Below, piece by piece: positions 19,736-20,127 of a DNA stretch of 20,127 nt (position 1 is its first letter; each line of letters opens with the position of its first letter). Location of the stretch: positions 1 through 20,127 of the forward strand of contig LRSR01012292.1 in assembly GCA_001579985.1 (NCBI GenBank), in the 5' to 3' direction. The DNA comes from Hypsibius dujardini (taxonomy: Eukaryota; Tardigrada; Eutardigrada; Parachela; Hypsibiidae). A model generated the notes under the pieces. It was not told where the DNA came from and made no database searches. It saw only the letters and a program-made list of their open reading frames with translations. A program made the position numbers and the translations under genes.

Positions 19736-20035
19736 AGCTGTCCGTAGCTGTCCGTAGCGCTTGTTCCAAGTGCCTCATGTATCTAGCAATGTCTGATTCA
19801 ATCCGATCCCTGTGGATAGGCTATTCTGGAACGCTTGGGTGGAAACCATCGGAATCGGGTCTTGGCTGGTCTCTACATCAGCCGCTCTGACAATGCCTTG
19901 GTGGTACGGCAAGCCGCACTCCACGTGTGGAAAGTCATTGTCACCAACACTCCCAAGACGCTGCGTGAGATTCTACCGGAACTGTTTGAAATCCTGTTGG
20001 ACGCCTTGGCGAGCGATCTGGAAGAGCGACGACAG
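3668..20035 (+). CDS. GCN1: GCN1, eIF2alpha-kinase activator, N-terminal 1,990 codons (27 exons)
   Basis: GCN1 is a giant HEAT-repeat protein that binds ribosomes, senses stalled or collided ribosomes and, with GCN20/ABCF3, passes the uncharged-tRNA signal to GCN2, which phosphorylates eIF2alpha. All 27 exons found here align in order with animal GCN1. The best conserved stretches are the Lys/Glu-rich helix of exon 16 (about residues 797-860) and the eEF3-like HEAT region of exons 21-26, with motifs such as YGLAG, AYCAP, LSSCLP, DQKDL and VDRSGAAQG. Splicing keeps one open frame of 5,970 bases. The start ATG has A at -3 and G at +4. Human GCN1 has about 2,670 residues, so the C-terminal part, including the RWD-binding domain that contacts GCN2, lies to the right. 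Intron 22 houses the AIP gene. Two junctions are less certain: the exon 11 donor and the weak exon 17 donor. Confidence 0.97.
3740..4521 (+). other. GCN1 intron 1 with diverged 182-bp duplication
   Basis: This 782-base AT-rich intron contains two related units offset by exactly 182 bases (about 3794-3942 and 3976-4124). No coding sequence is visible. Confidence 0.6.
3794..4124. repeat. Two-copy diverged tandem duplication, 182-bp offset
   Basis: Two blocks match between the copies at the same 182-base offset: 3794-3830 with 3976-4012, and 3890-3930 with 4072-4112. The second block shares GAGGAGCCGC and GAAGAAT. The segment between the blocks is nearly unrelated although its length is conserved. 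Confidence 0.65.
4522..4624 (+). CDS. GCN1: GCN1 exon 2
   Basis: It begins ESLKNFIKRGTTASRKERHH, matching the animal GCN1 N-terminus (human LKRFAGKVTTASVKERR). It ends ACAG|GTGCGT in phase 1. The frame stays open to 4755, but only this donor gives the phase needed by exon 3, so the rest is intronic. Confidence 0.9.
4625..5387 (+). other. GCN1 intron 2
   Basis: This is a 763-base AT-rich intron. It includes a GATT-rich minisatellite near the 5' end and otherwise no feature I can support. Confidence 0.6.
4772..4869. repeat. GATT-rich minisatellite in GCN1 intron 2
   Basis: This is an imperfect (GATT)n tract interrupted by GAATTATG at regular intervals, giving a higher-order unit of about 32-40 bases repeated about three times. 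Confidence 0.75.
5388..5586 (+). CDS. GCN1: GCN1 exon 3
   Basis: It starts in phase 1 (…T|G|ISEGPLQTILFN) and contains NCLPRYLG, aligning with human EGAVKGLCKLFCLTLHRYRD. The donor is GTC|GTAATT in phase 2, and the 69-base intron that follows is among the shortest in the gene. Confidence 0.9.
5656..5749 (+). CDS. GCN1: GCN1 exon 4
   Basis: It follows TTCATAG and reads KYSKNLARLSLKVSVLVAAK in the frame set by exon 3. Other frames carry stops, so the small exon would be missed by a simple open-frame search. The donor is CTG|GTCAGT, phase 0. Confidence 0.88.
5779..5862. repeat. Compound microsatellite (CTGT)9 CAAT (CAGT)11, intron 4
   Basis: Nine perfect CTGT units (5779-5814), one CAAT, then eleven perfect CAGT units (5819-5862) lie 29 bases after the exon 4 donor. 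Degenerate CTGY units continue to about 6000. Confidence 0.98.
6091..6189 (+). CDS. GCN1: GCN1 exon 5
   Basis: It encodes 33 residues (VDIQSRLLFVALN… to RKTFSA) and is phase 0 at both ends. VDIQSRLLFVAL aligns with human LVEVQCLLLLEVL. The donor is GCG|GTAAGA. Confidence 0.92.
6266..6487 (+). CDS. GCN1: GCN1 exon 6
   Basis: It encodes 74 residues of N-terminal HEAT region, phase 0 at both ends, after a CTCATTTAG acceptor. The frame stops 6 bases past the GTACAG donor. An out-of-frame open stretch covers the same bases and is not the coding frame. Confidence 0.9.
6566..6677 (+). CDS. GCN1: GCN1 exon 7
   Basis: It reads HLSETGFLRVIDEKTF… and ends LRNPEVVLP, matching human YLSHSEFKDLILPTIQKSLLRSPENV. 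It starts in phase 0 and ends in phase 1 at CCCG|GTCAGT. Confidence 0.93.
6715..6762. repeat. Compound microsatellite (CTGT)8(CAGT)4, intron 7
   Basis: This is a perfect CTGT tract directly followed by CAGT units, 37 bases after the exon 7 donor. It has the same composition and order as the intron 4 repeat. CTGC-rich units follow at about 6840-6895. Confidence 0.97.
6991..7065 (+). CDS. GCN1: GCN1 exon 8
   Basis: It encodes AVIAVIRGVSVDLSPFCLEI and on to QIG, matching human ISSLLASVTLDLSQYAMDIVKG. It is phase 1 at both ends with donor GTATGT. Confidence 0.93.
7162..7290 (+). CDS. GCN1: GCN1 exon 9
   Basis: It contains AAKYLAQQCSDTAVVDELAV, clearly the human LRNLARQCSDSSAMESLTKH helix pair. 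It is phase 1 at both ends, after CCCACATCAG. Confidence 0.96.
7538..7681 (+). CDS. GCN1: GCN1 exon 10
   Basis: It begins GSEGKITLATERTDVISGIG, nearly identical to human GSEGKLTVVAQKMSVLSGIG. It is phase 1 at both ends. The 61-base intron after it ties as the shortest found. Confidence 0.97.
7743..7837 (+). CDS. GCN1: GCN1 exon 11
   Basis: It encodes AHEAVAVHAIAMLGLWSAKF and ends TALK. The AAG|GTACTG donor gives phase 0. A second in-frame donor, CAG|GTTCAT at 7859, would add seven residues. Alignment with human favours the shorter form. Confidence 0.9.
7916..7985 (+). CDS. GCN1: GCN1 exon 12
   Basis: It encodes NISSLKSAVIRTAYLGCLST and ends LLR, matching human SLKTSTSAVRHAYLQCML. It starts in phase 0 and ends in phase 1 at AGAG|GTTTGG. 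Confidence 0.92.
8047..8359 (+). CDS. GCN1: GCN1 exon 13
   Basis: It encodes about 104 residues of HEAT repeat, including FASEKFLSG (human FTSEKFLVM) and VERLLVFHYDRL. The donor is CCG|GTATGA in phase 2. The open frame runs on into the CAGA repeat to 8414, which is intron. Confidence 0.93.
8416..8449. repeat. (CAGA)n microsatellite, intron 13
   Basis: This is a perfect GACA/CAGA tract of about 34 bases, 56 bases after the exon 13 donor. Compared with introns 4 and 7 it is the complementary orientation. Confidence 0.97.
8506..8852 (+). CDS. GCN1: GCN1 exon 14
   Basis: It encodes about 116 residues beginning MYIRAMSYSLLRSSQSERRQ, like human HRALVAVLLSRTWHVRRQAQ. It contains a hydrophilic Ser/Asp linker (SADAGTDKSSDGDS) that is longer and more polar than neighbouring helices. 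The donor is GTTG|GTAAGT, phase 1. Confidence 0.95.
8945..9260 (+). CDS. GCN1: GCN1 exon 15
   Basis: It ends HAPAGFLYDKSVLEA, the conserved human QTPAGELYDKSIIQSA stretch that precedes the charged helix. It enters in phase 1 and leaves in phase 2 at AAGC|GTGAGT. Confidence 0.97.
9409..9824 (+). CDS. GCN1: GCN1 exon 16 (conserved charged helix)
   Basis: It carries the most recognisable GCN1 stretch: NIKRESKAYSYKEQLAEIEL followed by a Lys/Glu-rich helix and LTPKQKEVV, matching human NMKRENKAYSFKEQIIELEL. This is likely a long helix or coiled coil linking two HEAT arrays. It ends ATCG|GTATAT, phase 1. Confidence 0.98.
9825..10200 (+). other. GCN1 intron 16 with degenerate CTGT repeats
   Basis: This 376-base intron is rich in CTGT/TTGT units from about 9886 to 9990. 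The Cys/Leu/Ser-rich open frames over it are repeat translations, not genes. Confidence 0.85.
10201..10604 (+). CDS. GCN1: GCN1 exon 17
   Basis: It encodes about 135 residues, beginning AKSLAFVTLRVLEPACPLPK (human VTLRLLKPECVLDKSW). It includes an acidic stretch (EEHGLDEDEAEIDID). It must end at GAG|GTGCTG (phase 0), a weak donor, because exon 18 needs that phase and the join DE|NNPAFLPL matches human DENGPELLPR. Confidence 0.9.
10702..10797. repeat. CAGA/CAGG/CAAA repeat tract, intron 17
   Basis: This is a degenerate tetranucleotide tract (CAGA, CAAA, CAGG, GGAA units), in the same orientation as intron 13 and opposite to the CTGT tracts. It fills most of the 277-base intron. Confidence 0.9.
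10882..11112 (+). CDS. GCN1: GCN1 exon 18
   Basis: It encodes 77 residues from NNPAFLPLNDVLEML to RIAAVQ, phase 0 at both ends. HEAT-repeat pattern; the donor is CAG|GTGCGA. Confidence 0.92.
11196..11326 (+). CDS. GCN1: GCN1 exon 19
   Basis: It encodes ALATLTEQVTRF through AAHDEEDTKVAEFAM and matches human VVKFDKEEEIRKLAERLW. It is phase 0 in and phase 2 out at AA|GTGAGT. Confidence 0.93.
11436..11625 (+). CDS. GCN1: GCN1 exon 20
   Basis: It encodes NLFRDLGLRPTEALVLAVVE, then FLRNSAAAALGAML, aligned with human HEAAVRQAGAEALSQAV. It ends GAG|GTGCGG in phase 0. Confidence 0.93.
11644..11749. repeat. CTGT/TTGT repeat tract, intron 20
   Basis: It contains a long perfect CTGT run (about 11670-11701) with degenerate units around it, starting 18 bases after the donor. 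It explains the Cys/Leu/Val/Ser-rich open frames in all three forward frames. Confidence 0.96.
11855..12067 (+). CDS. GCN1: GCN1 exon 21
   Basis: It encodes 71 residues, starting DSKPKLDKFGRPTAE and including DSWPARRGIAAALIRIIPSL (human DQWEARCGLALALNKLSQYL). Phase 0 both ends. GC content and C-ending codons rise here compared with exons 1-20. Confidence 0.95.
12068..12395 (+). other. GCN1 intron 21
   Basis: This is a 328-base, very AT-rich intron with many TTTAAATAAA-like strings. I see nothing else in it. Confidence 0.7.
12396..12870 (+). CDS. GCN1: GCN1 exon 22 (eEF3-like region)
   Basis: It encodes about 158 residues beginning VAIALINQHGKTHV. It shows strong identity: YDVVRQSAIVIMGNLARHLD, LLAALSTPSEEVQ and RRGAAYGLAGVFQGLGIMSL. 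It ends RRE|(S) in phase 1 at GAAA|GTAAGT. If intron 22 were retained, translation would stop at 12978-12980. Confidence 0.98.
13407..13528. repeat. Inverted-repeat element, copy B (AIP upstream)
   Basis: Arms 13407-13437 and 13498-13528 pair at 26 of 31 positions. The 60-base centre contains a nested perfect stem TGGCTGT/ACAGCCA (13454-13460, 13466-13472) with a 5-base loop, plus AGGCA/TGCCT and ACTCG/CGAGT pairs that nest around it. The right arm shares a 16-mer with the GCN1 upstream region. This could be a foldback or MITE remnant, or a structured regulatory element. Confidence 0.8.
13736..13791. repeat. Perfect 28-bp direct repeat, two copies
   Basis: Two identical adjacent 28-base units (13736-13763, 13764-13791), each AATTCGG followed by TCAAT/CGAT-type repeats. 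They lie about 320 bases upstream of the AIP start codon. Confidence 0.95.
14115..14552 (+). CDS. AIP: AIP exon 1 (FKBP-like domain)
   Basis: It encodes residues 1-146 and ends LDEFLK at AAG|GTGCGT. The next residues, from exon 2, complete the conserved NPxPLIF strand, as in human QQNPQPLIF, confirming the junction. Confidence 0.96.
14115..16357 (+). CDS. AIP: AIP/XAP2, HSP90 co-chaperone, complete, two exons
   Basis: Exons 14115-14552 and 15797-16357 join in phase 0 to give 332 residues (human AIP has 330). AIP is a cytosolic co-chaperone that binds HSP90 and clients such as the aryl hydrocarbon receptor. Residues 1-165 form the FKBP-like domain. YRTVKTSDGTVLDD and LVAKSLRDIAKGKD match human YRTLHSDDEGTVLDD and LVAKSLRNIAVGKD; in this family the domain lacks prolyl isomerase activity. 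A conserved HCCG is at 124-127. Three TPRs follow (about 177-215, 230-263, 266-299), with LLNYTQCQL and NVKAWYRRAKAHA carrying positions used to clamp the HSP90 C-terminus, then a charged C-terminal helix. The start ATG is in context CTCACCATG. The whole gene sits in GCN1 intron 22 on the same strand. ATTAAA at 16570 is a likely poly(A) signal. Confidence 0.97.
15419..15428 (+). promoter_or_regulatory. CTCF-core-like sequence in AIP intron, site 1
   Basis: CAGGGGGCGC matches the classic CTCF core (CAGRKGGCRS). It sits in the GC-rich island of the AIP intron, on the + strand, 46 bases before a second similar sequence. Binding is inferred. Confidence 0.35.
15465..15474 (+). promoter_or_regulatory. 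CTCF-core-like sequence in AIP intron, site 2
   Basis: CAAGTGGCGC matches the CTCF core with one mismatch and has the same orientation as site 1. It ends the island. GGCGCCCC here is also the inverse of the GGGGGCGC of site 1, so the two could instead be arms of one palindrome. Confidence 0.3.
15797..16357 (+). CDS. AIP: AIP exon 2 (TPR domain and C-terminus)
   Basis: It encodes residues 147-332 and TGA, with all three TPRs in a single GC-rich exon. The C-terminus (EDREKMRHLFG) parallels human EEDKARFRGIFSH. Confidence 0.97.
   Translation, partial: NPEPLIFTLEIVEASEPGSYEKDSWAMDQAEKLKSIPVLHEEGNHLYRKQKYVEAADRYTRALGILEDLMGREQPESDDWKKLDVLRVPILLNYTQCQLILGHYNEAIEHTTTIIEKDPTNVKAWYRRAKAHAMAWNPKEAREDFARAVELDASLSGAVQRDLRKLDEVQRTRDLEDREKMRHLFG
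16570..16575 (+). terminator. Likely AIP poly(A) signal ATTAAA
   Basis: ATTAAA is the commonest variant of AATAAA, 212 bases after the AIP stop. It is the only poly(A)-type hexamer seen in the first 250 bases downstream. Use of the site would also cut a GCN1 pre-mRNA within its intron. Confidence 0.5.
16745..16768. repeat. Three tandem GTCTTGGT units
   Basis: Three perfect 8-base units of GTCTTGGT lie downstream of the AIP poly(A) signal. Confidence 0.95.
17107..17366. repeat. Inverted repeat spanning 260 bases in intron 22
   Basis: CTGGAATGGGTCACC (17107-17121) and the reverse complement of 17352-17366 agree at 14 of 15 bases. A perfect CGGCAG/CTGCCG stem lies just inside the left arm. It may be the ends of a small non-autonomous DNA transposon, or coincidence. 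Confidence 0.45.
17417..17538 (+). CDS. GCN1: GCN1 exon 23
   Basis: It encodes SSLLAISMLSMGLGRVFEPF and ends IGDGNVHVRQ, matching human ALFAFEMLCTMLGKLFEPY and FGDGNQYVRE. It resumes the exact phase (1) left by exon 22 across the nested gene. Confidence 0.98.
17689..18015 (+). CDS. GCN1: GCN1 exon 24
   Basis: It encodes 109 residues including GVKLVLPALLKGLQEDAWRS and MAYCAPRQLSSCLPTVVPNL, nearly identical to human. Phase 0 at both ends. Confidence 0.99.
18120..18516 (+). CDS. GCN1: GCN1 exon 25
   Basis: It encodes 132 residues, with FIHVIDAASLALLMPVIRRA, SLADQKDLLPYL and VDRSGAAQ. It ends in phase 1 within the conserved VDRSGAAQG motif at CAAG|GTACGC. Confidence 0.99.
18517..19072 (+). other. 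GCN1 intron 25 with degenerate CTGT-type repeats
   Basis: This 556-base intron is rich in GTCTGTCT-like units over most of its length, without a long perfect run. Open frames of 71 and 132 codons here are Cys/Leu/Phe-rich repeat translations. Confidence 0.8.
19073..19530 (+). CDS. GCN1: GCN1 exon 26
   Basis: It encodes about 152 residues, with YVRDGYLLVFVYLPAVFGQE and LLLPQLEVGMFDENWRIRFA, then ENFGTDQS. It matches human HVRDGYIMMFNYLPITFGDK and beyond. It starts in phase 1 and ends in phase 0 at TCT|GTAAGA. Confidence 0.99.
19621..19755. repeat. CTGT/CTGG tract, intron 26
   Basis: Degenerate CTGG/CTGT units lead into eight perfect CTGT units (19704-19735), followed by two copies of AGCTGTCCGT (19736-19755). 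Confidence 0.97.
19820..20035 (+). CDS. GCN1: GCN1 exon 27 (last exon in window)
   Basis: It encodes AILERLGGNHRNRVLAGLYI and then VVRQAALHVWKVIVTNTPKT, almost the human sequence. Phase 0 at both ends, with donor CAG|GTCCGT. The next intron runs off the window, so the C-terminal exons, including the GCN2-binding region, are not visible. Confidence 0.98.
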
Positions 20036-20127
20036 GTCCGTTCAGCATGTCAACAAAATGACCATTTTTATCTAATTATTTTTCGTTTTGACGTATTTCA
20101 ACTTGTGTGTATTTTCATGTTAATAAT

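Overview
This is eukaryotic nuclear DNA, most likely from an invertebrate animal. Evidence: intron-rich protein genes with GT-AG introns, animal-type coding content (a full GCN1 N-terminal half and a complete AIP/XAP2 co-chaperone), a decayed Tc1/mariner-type transposase, and introns full of tetranucleotide repeats. The species cannot be named from sequence alone. All convincing genes are on the + strand. There are no bacterial operons, CRISPR arrays or recognisable RNA genes.

Layout: 2-466 is the C-terminal half of a mariner-like transposase with one in-frame stop. 796-2718 is a two-exon gene for an unrecognised 468-residue protein with three hydrophobic segments. 2719-3667 is intergenic and holds the presumed GCN1 promoter, including a perfect CRE palindrome. 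From 3668 to the right edge runs GCN1, the HEAT-repeat ribosome-associated activator of the eIF2alpha kinase GCN2. I could place 27 exons joined by consistent phases (5,970 coding bases, exactly 1,990 codons with no internal stop). The window ends before the C-terminal GCN2-binding region. Intron 22 of GCN1 (12871-17416, 4.5 kb, against 61-782 bases for the other complete introns) contains a complete same-strand two-exon gene for AIP (332 residues), an HSP90 co-chaperone.

The most interesting points are: the nested same-strand AIP gene inside a GCN1 intron that splits the eEF3-like region; a palindromic dispersed repeat found once upstream of GCN1 and once upstream of AIP; CTCF-core-like sequences near the GCN1 promoter and in the AIP intron; a diverged 182-bp tandem duplication with conserved blocks in GCN1 intron 1; CTGT/CAGA tracts in eight GCN1 introns, always in expanded ones; and the orphan membrane protein with a thrice-repeated short motif. 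Much of this is a well-known housekeeping locus. I see no obviously new multi-gene system, and the regulatory readings are inference.
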